Shown: positions 1 through 5,546 of the stretch, in pieces
Position numbering within the stretch: the stretch's first letter is position 1
How the letters are laid out: every line of letters starts with the position of its first letter
From: an uncultured Collinsella sp.
GTDB taxonomy: Bacteria > Actinomycetota > Coriobacteriia > Coriobacteriales > Coriobacteriaceae
Assembly: GCA_900556285.1 (NCBI GenBank)
Contig: USOF01000020.1
Coordinates: forward strand, 1 to 10,892
Reading direction: 5' to 3'
DNA length: 10,892 bases
The notes under the pieces: generated by a model
Database searches by the model: none
Seen by the model: the letters and a program-made list of their open reading frames with translations, nothing else
Told to the model about the DNA's origin: nothing
Program-made: the position numbers and the translations under genes

Positions 1-1
1 C

Positions 2-619
2 ACCATCGATAACGATATTTCGAGCTCCGAATATACCATCGGTTATGACACGGCGATGAATACCGCTATGGAAATGATCGACCGCATCCGCGATACCACA
101 GAGTCTCACGACCGCTGCAGCGTTGTAGAGGTCATGGGCAGACGTTGCGGCGACATCGCACTCAACACCGGCATCGCTGTCGGTGCAATCGCAACGCTCG
201 TCCCGGAAGTGAAGTATGACTTTGAAAAGGACGTCATCGAGCGCATCCGCTACGCACAGAAGACCGGCAAGCGCCACTTCATCGTGGTCGTTGCAGAGGG
301 CGTAGGTCACTCCGAAGATATCTGCAAGCGCATCCAAGAGGAGACCGGCATTGAGAGCCGCGCGACCATCCTTGGCCATGTACAGCGCGGCGGTTCCCCG
401 ACGGCCTTCGACCGCGTTCTCTGCACCCGGTACGGTGTGGCGGCCGTGGAAGCCATCATCAAGGGCGATTATAACGTCATGGTGGCCCTGCGCAATGATT
501 CCATTATCCAGGTTCCCCTGGAAAAAGCGGGCTCCAACCCCCGTTCGGTTCCCCTGGACAGTGAAATCATCCGGGCCGCGCGGTATATCGGCGTCAGCTT
601 TGGGGACGAAACCGAGTAA
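2..619 (+). CDS. pfkA: ATP-dependent 6-phosphofructokinase, C-terminal part (5' end outside window)
   Basis: Transfers phosphate from ATP to fructose 6-phosphate to give fructose 1,6-bisphosphate, the committed step of glycolysis, in the cytoplasm. The frame is open from base 2 and begins inside the TIDNDI motif, which carries the catalytic Asp of the PfkA family (Asp127 in E. coli). About 205 residues are visible; with about 124 missing the protein would be near the usual 320-330. Further family motifs follow: HDRCSVVEVMGRRCGD (substrate-binding Arg and the MGR loop), VAEGVG, and GHVQRGGSPTAFDR, which holds the fructose 6-phosphate-binding arginines. The stop is TAA at 617-619. The first Met at base 56 is internal, not a start. 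A terminator follows at 761-797. The family is certain; ATP rather than pyrophosphate as donor is inferred from overall resemblance to bacterial PfkA. Confidence 0.96.
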   Translation, partial: TIDNDISSSEYTIGYDTAMNTAMEMIDRIRDTTESHDRCSVVEVMGRRCGDIALNTGIAVGAIATLVPEVKYDFEKDVIERIRYAQKTGKRHFIVVVAEGVGHSEDICKRIQEETGIESRATILGHVQRGGSPTAFDRVLCTRYGVAAVEAIIKGDYNVMVALRNDSIIQVPLEKAGSNPRSVPLDSEIIRAARYIGVSFGDETE

Positions 620-725
620 GGCTGGGATTCCTGCAGGAAGGCCCGCGGCGAAGTGGATTCCTGCTTTCGGGTTTCTTCCTAATTAATAATTCTGTATCGT
701 CTTTTTGCGGTTCCTCATGATTCCC

Positions 726-752
726 GGGACCGCCGCCCTGCGGCGGTGTCCC
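726..752 (+). other. GC-rich hairpin downstream of pfkA
   Basis: Bases 729-736 (ACCGCCGC) pair with 740-747 (GCGGCGGT) around a 3-nt loop. GGG 726-728 and CCC 750-752 can extend the stem past a two-base bulge. No T-run follows, so it is not a classical terminator alone. It sits just ahead of the canonical terminator at 761-797 and may protect the pfkA mRNA 3' end. Confidence 0.55.
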
Positions 753-760
753 TGGATTCC

Positions 761-797
761 AATCCCCCGGTACGGGTCTGGTACCGGGGGATTTTTT
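761..797 (+). terminator. Rho-independent terminator of pfkA
   Basis: AATCCCCCGGTAC (761-773) is perfectly complementary to GTACCGGGGGATT (781-793), with a 7-nt loop, and the stem runs into six T residues (792-797). It lies 140 bp after the pfkA stop and ahead of the uppP promoter, so it separates the two transcription units. Confidence 0.9.
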
Positions 798-844
798 GTG
801 GCGTCTTTGCCCGTGTCGTTTAAAAAATGTTTACGAAACACACC

Positions 845-872
845 TTGAATCGGACGGGGAAGCGTGTATAAT
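845..872 (+). promoter_or_regulatory. sigma-70-type promoter for uppP
   Basis: A -35 box TTGAAT (845-850) and a perfect -10 box TATAAT (867-872) are separated by 16 bp. Transcription would start near 879, giving a leader of about 75 nt before the uppP start at 956. No other plausible promoter lies between the pfkA terminator and uppP. Confidence 0.75.
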
Positions 873-955
873 AGTAGCATATGCAGCGTACCGGCGGGAC
901 GCAGACCTGCTGCGGCCGTGGGACCCTGCCATTCCCAATTTGACAAGGAGATACC

Positions 956-1756
956 ATGAGCGATTATCTGATAGCCGTCATTGTCGGCTGCGTCGAAGGA
1001 CTGACGGAGTTTATCCCTGTGTCCTCGACGGCCCACATGATTATTGTCGGCCATATGCTGGGCTTCACGGGAGACTTTGCGGCCCTATTCGACGTCTTTA
1101 TCCAGCTGGGGGCAATCCTGTCCATCATCTTTATCTACAAAGACCGGTTCAGACGCTTTTTGACGAAGGACGGCTGGGATACCCACAAAGGACTTAGCGT
1201 CTGGCACGTCGCCATGGGCATGCTGCCCGTCTGCGTCGTCGGGTTCCTGGCCCACGAATATATCAAGACATATCTGTTCTCGCCCTTTACGGCGGTCTTT
1301 GGCCTGGTTCTTGGAGCCTTGCTGATGATATACGCGGAAAAGAAGATGGGACCCCGCGACGCGTCCCTCGTACAGGACATCGACAAGATGAGCCTGAAGC
1401 AGTGCCTGGTCGTCGGATTCTACCAGCTGCTGGCCTTGTGGCCGGGTTTTTCCCGCAGCGGATCCACCATGGCCGGCGCCATGCTGGCCGGTGTCGGGCG
1501 CAACGTGGCGGCCCAGTACACCTTCCTCATGGCCGTCCCCCTCATGTTTATCGCCTGCCTGTTCGACCTGTTCAAGAATCTGGACAAGCTGGGCAACGGG
1601 GGAGCCGCGGAACTGGCCATCGGGTTTGTGACGGCTTTTGTGACGGCCTACATTTCCGTCCTCTGGTTCCTGAAGTTCCTGAAAAACTCGACCCTGACGG
1701 CCTTTTCTGTCTACCGGATCCTGCTGGCCGCCGTGGTGCTGTTCTATTTCTTGTGA
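956..1756 (+). CDS. uppP: undecaprenyl-diphosphatase (BacA/UppP family)
   Basis: Integral membrane phosphatase that converts undecaprenyl diphosphate to undecaprenyl phosphate, recycling the lipid carrier for peptidoglycan and other wall polymers; overexpression in this family gives bacitracin resistance. At 266 residues it matches the family length (about 260-280). The N-terminal signature EGLTEFIPVSSTAH supplies Glu14, Glu18 and His27, and PGFSRSGST (residues 163-171) supplies the catalytic Arg167, equivalent to Arg174 in E. coli. The rest is a string of hydrophobic helices typical of the multi-pass fold, ending in a hydrophobic C-terminus (VLFYFL). The ATG at 956 follows AAGGAG (945-950) at 5 nt spacing. 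It appears monocistronic: its own promoter lies at 845-872 and a terminator at 1766-1806. Confidence 0.96.
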   Translation: MSDYLIAVIVGCVEGLTEFIPVSSTAHMIIVGHMLGFTGDFAALFDVFIQLGAILSIIFIYKDRFRRFLTKDGWDTHKGLSVWHVAMGMLPVCVVGFLAHEYIKTYLFSPFTAVFGLVLGALLMIYAEKKMGPRDASLVQDIDKMSLKQCLVVGFYQLLALWPGFSRSGSTMAGAMLAGVGRNVAAQYTFLMAVPLMFIACLFDLFKNLDKLGNGGAAELAIGFVTAFVTAYISVLWFLKFLKNSTLTAFSVYRILLAAVVLFYFL

Positions 1757-1765
1757 GTCACATGG

Positions 1766-1806
1766 GCCGATTCGTCCTGTCCAGTCGGATCGGCTTTTTC
1801 TTTTTT
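1766..1806 (+). terminator. Rho-independent terminator of uppP
   Basis: GCCGATTCG (1766-1774) pairs with CGGATCGGC (1786-1794) with one G-T wobble and an 11-nt loop. T-rich sequence follows (five T, C, six T, 1795-1806). It starts 10 bp after the uppP stop codon. Confidence 0.88.
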
Positions 1807-1837
1807 CCCTCCCGTGAGGATTTTGACGAAAAATGGG

Positions 1838-1866
1838 TTGACAAACACGAGCTGGTGTTGTAATAT
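1838..1866 (+). promoter_or_regulatory. strong promoter of the tRNA cluster
   Basis: Consensus -35 TTGACA (1838-1843) and -10 TAATAT (1861-1866) at the optimal 17-bp spacing, about 20 bp upstream of tRNA-Thr. It follows the uppP terminator directly, so the tRNA genes form their own transcription unit. Confidence 0.85.
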
Positions 1867-1886
1867 ACTACATGTCACGAATTGCT

Positions 1887-1962
1887 GCTGGCATAGCTCA
1901 ATTGGCAGAGCAACGGTTTTGTAAACCGTAGGTTGTAGGTTCGATTCCTATTGTCAGCTCCA
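1887..1962 (+). tRNA. tRNA-Thr (anticodon UGU)
   Basis: A complete 76-nt cloverleaf with encoded CCA. The acceptor stem is GCTGGCA (1887-1893) with TGTCAGC (1952-1958), one G-U wobble. The anticodon stem ACGGT (1913-1917)/ACCGT (1925-1929) encloses loop TTTGTAA, with anticodon TGT at 1920-1922. Discriminator T and CCA are at 1959-1962. This is the first gene after the strong promoter. Its acceptor stem is well paired, unlike the next two tRNAs. Confidence 0.95.
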
Positions 1963-1976
1963 GTAGATAACTTCAT

Positions 1977-2061
1977 GGAGAGGTTCCCGAGTGGCTAAAG
2001 GGAGCAGACTGTAAATCTGCCGTCGACGACTTCGATGGTTCGAATCCATCCCCTTCCACCA
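1977..2061 (+). tRNA. tRNA-Tyr (anticodon GUA), imperfect acceptor stem
   Basis: An 85-nt class II tRNA with a long variable arm and encoded CCA, 14 bp after tRNA-Thr. The anticodon stem GCAGA (2004-2008)/TCTGC (2016-2020) encloses CTGTAAA with GTA at 2011-2013. The T arm GATGG/CCATC is perfect. The acceptor is irregular: GGAGAGG (1977-1983) against CCCTTCC (2051-2057) gives a G4-U69 wobble and an A5-C68 mismatch. The amino acid identity is clear. The stem defect suggests either a sequence mosaic or natural drift. Confidence 0.9.
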
Positions 2062-2066
2062 ATAAT

Positions 2067-2153
2067 GCGGATATGGCGGAATTGGCAGACGCGTACGGTT
2101 CAGGTCCGTATGGGGGCAACCCCATGAAGGTTCAAGTCCTTTCGCCCGCACCA
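2067..2153 (+). tRNA. tRNA-Leu (anticodon CAG), acceptor strands do not match
   Basis: An 87-nt class II tRNA with encoded CCA, 5 bp after tRNA-Tyr. The anticodon stem TACGG (2094-2098)/CCGTA (2106-2110) encloses TTCAGGT with CAG at 2101-2103. The variable arm is GGGG/CCCC-paired and the T arm GAAGG/CCTTT has one wobble. The acceptor 5' strand GCGGATA (2067-2073) faces CGCCCGC (2143-2149): positions 5 and 7 are A-C mismatches and position 6 is U-G. The 5' strand would need TATCCGC, and the 3' strand would need GCGGGCG, so the gene looks like a hybrid of two different tRNA-Leu genes. Function as written is doubtful. Confidence 0.85.
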
Positions 2154-2164
2154 TTAAATGAAAG

Positions 2165-2189
2165 AGCTCCCAGCAATGGGGGCTTTTTT
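2165..2189 (+). terminator. Rho-independent terminator after tRNA-Leu
   Basis: AGCTCCC (2165-2171) pairs with GGGGGCT (2178-2184), one wobble, 6-nt loop, followed by a run of six T (2184-2189). It lies 12 bp after the tRNA-Leu CCA and ends the tRNA transcription unit. Confidence 0.85.
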
Positions 2190-2201
2190 GTTATGGGCCC
2201 A

Positions 2202-2341
2202 TCACAGGGACTTGAACCTGTGAAGGAGCGAGCGTAAAGAAAACGCGGAGCGTTTTTAGCGAGCTGGCGAGGACGCCGGCAGGCGGCCGAAGCCGGCGCG
2301 TATTTGCGAAGCAAATACGCGGACGTCCCGTTGCCCGCTCC
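2202..2341. repeat. multi-hairpin intergenic element (possible structured repeat or RNA)
   Basis: The gap between the tRNA terminator and purB (about 250 bases) holds no credible gene but is packed with inverted repeats. These are TCACAGG 2202-2208 with CCTGTGA 2217-2223; AAAACGC 2240-2246 with GCGTTTT 2250-2256 (loop GGA); CGCCGGC 2274-2280 with GCCGGCG 2292-2298; and a perfect 10-bp stem, GCGTATTTGC 2298-2307 with GCAAATACGC 2311-2320 (loop GAA). Closing pairs span the set: GGAGCG 2225-2230 with CGCTCC 2336-2341, and GGACG 2271-2275 with CGTCC 2324-2328. On the minus strand two loops read TTC within C-TTCG-type contexts. Strand and function are unknown. It could be a dispersed palindromic element, a MITE-like repeat or a structured RNA. 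The stems are certain; the interpretation is open. Confidence 0.55.
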
Positions 2342-2342
2342 A
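2327..2342 (+). pseudogene. tRNA 3'-end remnant, tRNA-Gly-like
   Basis: CCCGT (2327-2331), TGCCCGC (2332-2338), T (2339), CCA (2340-2342) is exactly the layout of T-stem 3' strand, acceptor 3' strand, discriminator and CCA. The U discriminator and a TGCCCGC acceptor strand are typical of bacterial tRNA-Gly. No T-loop, anticodon or 5' half lies upstream, where the hairpin element begins instead. Read as a truncated tRNA copy or an att-like scar. Only 16 bases support it, so chance is not excluded. Confidence 0.45.
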
Positions 2343-2394
2343 ATTCCAAAATGTTAGGTTAATGCCTACTGCCCATACTTGCACCTGCGCACGG

Positions 2395-2400
2395 TACAAT
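2395..2400 (+). promoter_or_regulatory. probable -10 box of the purB promoter
   Basis: TACAAT preceded by GG, the same GGTACAAT string seen ahead of tRNA-Lys (10801-10808). No good -35 box lies at 16-18 bp. It would give a leader of about 38 nt that contains a small hairpin (GTTGG 2402-2406 with CCAAC 2414-2418). No purine riboswitch pattern is visible in so short a leader. Confidence 0.45.
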
Positions 2401-2444
2401 GGTTGGGTTACGACCAACGTGCCAATAACCAAAAAGGAGCCGCT

Positions 2445-3791
2445 ATGATCGATCGCTATACCCGCCCGGAGATGGGACACATCTTCTCCCTCGAGAACAA
2501 GTACGCCATTTGGCAGGAAATCGAGGTTCTGGCCTGCGAGGCCCAGGCGGAGCTCGGCAAGATCGGTATTTCCAAAGACGAGGCCCAGTGGATCCGCGAC
2601 CATGCCAACTTTGAGAAGGCGAAGGTCGATGAGATCGAGGAAGTCACGCGCCACGACGTCATTGCCTTCCTGACCAACATGAAGGAGTACATCGATGCCG
2701 ATGTTCCCGAGGGCGACCCCAAGCCCAGCCGCTGGGTTCACTATGGCATGACCAGCTCCGATCTGGGCGACACGGCCCTGTGCTACCAGCTCACCCAGGC
2801 CTGCGACCTGATCATCGAGGACGTCAAAAAACTCGGCGAGATCTGCAAGCGTCGCGCCTTTGAGGAGCGCAACACGCTCTGCGCCGGCCGTACTCATGGC
2901 ATCCATGCCGAGCCGATGACCTTTGGCATGAAGTTTGGCTCTTGGGCCTGGGAGCTCAAGCGCGATCTGGATCGTCTTGAGGATGCCCGCAAGAACGTTG
3001 CCTTTGGTGCCATCTCGGGCGCCGTCGGCACGTACAGCTCCATCGAGCCGTTTGTCGAGGAATATGTCTGCGAGCACCTGGGCCTGGTTCACGACCCGCT
3101 GTCCACGCAGGTTATTAGCCGCGATCATCACGCCTACCTCGCCGGCGTTCTTGCCACCACCGCGGCCACCTGTGAGCGCATCGCTACCGAGGTTCGCAAT
3201 CTGCAGAAGACCGATACACTCGAGGCCGAGGAACCGTTCCGTAAGGGTCAAAAGGGCAGCTCCGCCATGCCGCATAAGCGCAACCCCATCACCATGGAGA
3301 AGGTCTGCGGCCTGTCGCGCGTCGTGAAGGCCAACGCGCAGGTTGCCTTCGACAACGTCGCCCTGTGGCACGAGCGTGACATTTCGCACTCCTCTGCCGA
3401 GCGCGTCGCCCAGGCCGACAGCTTCATCGCCCTCGACCACATGTTCCAGTGCCTCATTCGCGTTATCGACGGCCTGCAGCTGTATCCCGCTCGCATGATG
3501 GCCAACCTCAACAAGACGCGCGGCCTCATCTTCTCCTCCAAGGTGCTGCTCGCCCTCGTCGATACGGGCATCACCCGCGAGGACGCGTACGCCATTGTGC
3601 AGGAGAACGCCATGGCAACCTGGCACGAGGTACAGGATTGTGTCTCCGGCCCTACCTTTAAGGAGCGTCTCGAGGCCGACCCGCGCTGCACCGTCAGCCA
3701 GGAGAAGCTCGACGAGATCTTTGATCCATGGGACTTCCTCACCCGTATCGACACGGTCTTTGATCGTCTGGAGCAGCTGAGCTTCGAGTAG
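2445..3791 (+). CDS. purB: adenylosuccinate lyase
   Basis: Catalyses two beta-eliminations in purine synthesis: SAICAR to AICAR plus fumarate, and adenylosuccinate to AMP plus fumarate. It is a cytoplasmic homotetramer of the fumarase/aspartase superfamily. The 448 residues match the family (about 430-480). Visible motifs are TSSDLGDTA (from residue 103), AGRTHGIHAEP with His151, and the superfamily signature SSAMPHKRNP (272-281) on the flexible catalytic loop, where Ser272/Ser273 include the expected catalytic serine. A C-terminal helical region follows, containing RGLIFSSKVLLALV and ENAMATWHE. The ATG at 2445 has AAGGAG at 2434-2439. An in-frame TTG at 2379 lies upstream of the probable -10 box and is rejected. 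It stands apart from the other genes: a hairpin follows and a new promoter precedes the next gene. purC, the preceding step of the pathway, lies 4.2 kb downstream. Confidence 0.97.
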   Translation: MIDRYTRPEMGHIFSLENKYAIWQEIEVLACEAQAELGKIGISKDEAQWIRDHANFEKAKVDEIEEVTRHDVIAFLTNMKEYIDADVPEGDPKPSRWVHYGMTSSDLGDTALCYQLTQACDLIIEDVKKLGEICKRRAFEERNTLCAGRTHGIHAEPMTFGMKFGSWAWELKRDLDRLEDARKNVAFGAISGAVGTYSSIEPFVEEYVCEHLGLVHDPLSTQVISRDHHAYLAGVLATTAATCERIATEVRNLQKTDTLEAEEPFRKGQKGSSAMPHKRNPITMEKVCGLSRVVKANAQVAFDNVALWHERDISHSSAERVAQADSFIALDHMFQCLIRVIDGLQLYPARMMANLNKTRGLIFSSKVLLALVDTGITREDAYAIVQENAMATWHEVQDCVSGPTFKERLEADPRCTVSQEKLDEIFDPWDFLTRIDTVFDRLEQLSFE

Positions 3792-3816
3792 GTTCGGCAT
3801 AACGTTAGCTTTTTGG

Positions 3817-3854
3817 GGCGCTTTGCTGGTAATGTGTGTTGCCGGCAAAGCGCC
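3817..3854. terminator. long stable hairpin after purB, no T-tract
   Basis: GGCGCTTTGC (3817-3826) is perfectly complementary to GCAAAGCGCC (3845-3854), extended by TGG with CCG to 13 pairs (one wobble), with a 12-nt loop. It starts 25 bp after the purB stop and stands just before the promoter at 3858. It lacks a T-run on either strand, so it may be a Rho-independent-like terminator of weak type, an mRNA 3' stabiliser or a protein-binding palindrome. Confidence 0.55.
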
Positions 3855-3857
3855 TCG

Positions 3858-3886
3858 TTGCATTTAGGGAAAGACGGGGATAATAG
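3858..3886 (+). promoter_or_regulatory. putative promoter of the TSCPD/lipoprotein operon
   Basis: TTGCAT (3858-3863) and TAATAG (3881-3886) are 17 bp apart, 32 bp upstream of the ATG at 3919. The -35 box begins 3 bp after the hairpin at 3817-3854. Confidence 0.5.
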
Positions 3887-3918
3887 TCGTCTCGAATAAC
3901 ATTCTGAGAGGGGATCGC

Positions 3919-4182
3919 ATGATTTCGTTTGATTACAAGCCTCAGGGCGTGTGTGCTCGCAATATTCACCTTGACCTTTCCGATGACGGCAACAAGGTGA
4001 TAGGCGTTGAGTTTACCGGTGGCTGCGACGGCAATCTCAAGGCAATCTCCAAGCTGGTCGAGGGCGCTCCTGCCGATCGCGTAATCGAGGTTCTCGCCGG
4101 TAATACCTGCGGTATGAAAAAGACCTCCTGCGCCGACCAGCTTACGCGCGCCATCGAGGCCGCTCGCGCCGAGATCGCCTAA
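3919..4182 (+). CDS. TSCPD-domain small protein (TIGR03905-like)
   Basis: An 87-residue cytoplasmic protein with no signal peptide. It matches the TSCPD domain, which also occurs at the C-terminus of B12-dependent (class II) ribonucleotide reductases and is thought to bind metal or the substrate thiol system; the stand-alone form has no established function. Four cysteines are spaced as in the family: Cys12 in GVCAR, Cys36 in FTGGCDGNL, Cys64 in AGNTCG and Cys71 in KTSCADQLT, where the family name motif TSCPD reads TSCAD. The full-length single-domain form is seen here, not a fragment of a reductase. The start ATG follows GAGAGGGG (3906-3913). Its stop TAA overlaps the next ATG by one base (TAATG), so the two genes are probably co-translated. 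Confidence 0.85.
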   Translation: MISFDYKPQGVCARNIHLDLSDDGNKVIGVEFTGGCDGNLKAISKLVEGAPADRVIEVLAGNTCGMKKTSCADQLTRAIEAARAEIA

Positions 4183-5393
4183 TGGGTATCGCCGATCACA
4201 TCAAGAACGGAATATCGCGTCGCGGCTTTGTACTCGGTGGGGCTGCCGCGGGCGCTGCCACGGTGCTTGCCGGATGCTCGAAAAAAACGGGTACCAGCGA
4301 TGATGCCGCCGGCGAGCCGCAGGTTATCAAGGACGATTCCAAAATCATCTCGATTACGGATGAGTATGAGGCTGTCGACATCGATCTTGAGCCGGCGGCG
4401 TCGTGGACGCTGCCTCTGGGTACGCTGCTGTACTACTGCGACGGCGATTACGCCGCGGCGATGATGGCGCCCGCATCGGCATTGCACGCCAACACACTCG
4501 GTGTGCTCAACCTGGGCGATGGCTCGCTTACCACATTAATCGAGGATCCTATCGAGGGCACGGGATACGCATTCTACGATGTCCGTGCCGGCGACGGCGT
4601 ATTCGCGTGGGTTGAGATGAACTTTGCCAATTCATCGTGGAAGCTCTACGCTCAAAATCTGTCGGGCGCTTCGCTCTCTGGCGATGTGGTTGAGCTCGAT
4701 CGAGGTGGCAAGGACTATGATCCGCCCCTGTTTACGGCGTTCGGGTCATCGGTTATCTGGTATAAAATGCCCTCGGCAGGCGGCAATAAAACGAGTAGTG
4801 ATTCGTTTTGCTATCGTCGCTCGCTTGATGAATCCAAGGCCGAGACAATTTGGAAATCGACGGGCCGCTTTGCATCGGCCCCGCGCGCGAGCGACGGCAT
4901 TTTGACCATCTCGCCGCGTGTCCGCAACGACGAGGGCGTCTACTACGGCATAACGGCAATCGATCTGACCGACGGCAACAACACCAAGCGTGCCCAGCTA
5001 GTCCTTCCCTCGTCAGTCTCGCCTTTCGAGGCCGTGTATATGGGCGATACCTTCGTGTTTTCTATCGAGGCGGCCTATAGCGGCGTGGGCAGCCTGGGCA
5101 ATATGGGCACGTATATCGGTAATGAGGGAGGGCCGTACCTCTTTCTGTCACGCGAGCCGCTCGCATGTGCGGCTGGCAAGAAGAATAAATACCTTGTTAA
5201 GGTACAGGCGTCGCATTTCCTGATCGACACCTCTGCCAAGACCTATGGCTCGCTGCTGTCGCCCGACCGCGCTTTGGAGTATGGCGATTATCCAGCTACG
5301 GCGGGAAAATCGGACTCATTCCTTACGTACGCCACGGTGCGCAACAGCCAGGGTATACCAGAGACGGTCACTGCACGCCTATTCTCTCTTTAA
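4182..5393 (+). CDS. Tat-exported lipoprotein of unknown function, possible beta-propeller
   Basis: A 403-residue exported protein. The N-terminus carries a twin-arginine signal, SRRGFVLGG (Arg13-Arg14), then an Ala/Gly-rich hydrophobic stretch and a lipobox LAGC with Cys32, so it should be folded in the cytoplasm, exported by Tat and lipid-anchored on the outer face of the membrane. A short Ser/Gly/Asp linker follows. The mature part has repeated strand-like stretches (for example FAWVEMNF...WKLYAQNLSG and VIWYKM...FCYRRS) that resemble beta-propeller blades; this is an impression only. No enzyme motif was recognised. Its ATG overlaps the TSCPD stop codon and has no clear Shine-Dalgarno sequence, so translation is probably coupled to the upstream gene. 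Tat lipoproteins of this kind are common in Coriobacteriia. Confidence 0.85.
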   Translation: MGIADHIKNGISRRGFVLGGAAAGAATVLAGCSKKTGTSDDAAGEPQVIKDDSKIISITDEYEAVDIDLEPAASWTLPLGTLLYYCDGDYAAAMMAPASALHANTLGVLNLGDGSLTTLIEDPIEGTGYAFYDVRAGDGVFAWVEMNFANSSWKLYAQNLSGASLSGDVVELDRGGKDYDPPLFTAFGSSVIWYKMPSAGGNKTSSDSFCYRRSLDESKAETIWKSTGRFASAPRASDGILTISPRVRNDEGVYYGITAIDLTDGNNTKRAQLVLPSSVSPFEAVYMGDTFVFSIEAAYSGVGSLGNMGTYIGNEGGPYLFLSREPLACAAGKKNKYLVKVQASHFLIDTSAKTYGSLLSPDRALEYGDYPATAGKSDSFLTYATVRNSQGIPETVTARLFSL

Positions 5394-5452
5394 GCTTAGA
5401 GGGGTTAAAAAGGCGCCAACAGGGGAATAAACGCGTTGTAATTGTGAGTACC

Positions 5453-5491
5453 GCCCGCCGAGCTGCCGCGTCATAGCGGCATCCGGCGGGC
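5453..5491. other. two-tier GC hairpin between lipoprotein and response regulator genes
   Basis: GCCCGCCG (5453-5460) pairs with CGGCGGGC (5484-5491), and inside it GCCGC (5465-5469) pairs with GCGGC (5476-5480) around a 6-nt loop. No T-run follows. It lies 60 bp after the lipoprotein stop in the 153-bp gap before the response regulator. It may end the upstream transcript or fold in the leader of the two-component operon. A TAAAAT at 5502-5507 could be a -10 box, but no -35 partner is visible. Confidence 0.5.
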
Positions 5492-5546
5492 TCAGGTGCG
5501 TTAAAATGGGCTTGTTCTTAGCTAATTGAGACAGGGGGGCCGTGTT

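Noticed and set aside
1954..2154. Small minus-strand open frame across the tRNA genes
   Set aside because: It is made of tRNA-Tyr and tRNA-Leu sequence; such spurious peptides are common over tRNA clusters.
2195..2223. Possible minus-strand tRNA T-arm (reads GGTTCAAGTCC)
   Set aside because: With the standard 7-nt T loop the stem does not pair beyond two bases; only an 8-nt loop gives a stem, and no acceptor, D or anticodon arm can be found. Kept as one hairpin of the element.
2379..2445. Upstream TTG start extending purB by 22 residues
   Set aside because: It precedes the likely -10 box and has no ribosome-binding site; the ATG at 2445 has AAGGAG at good spacing and matches family N-termini.
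2256..3863. Long open frame of 535 codons on the minus strand
   Set aside because: It lies antisense to purB, whose motifs are beyond doubt. High GC at third codon positions opens the opposite frame; the translated sequence is Gly/Leu/Ala-rich without motifs.
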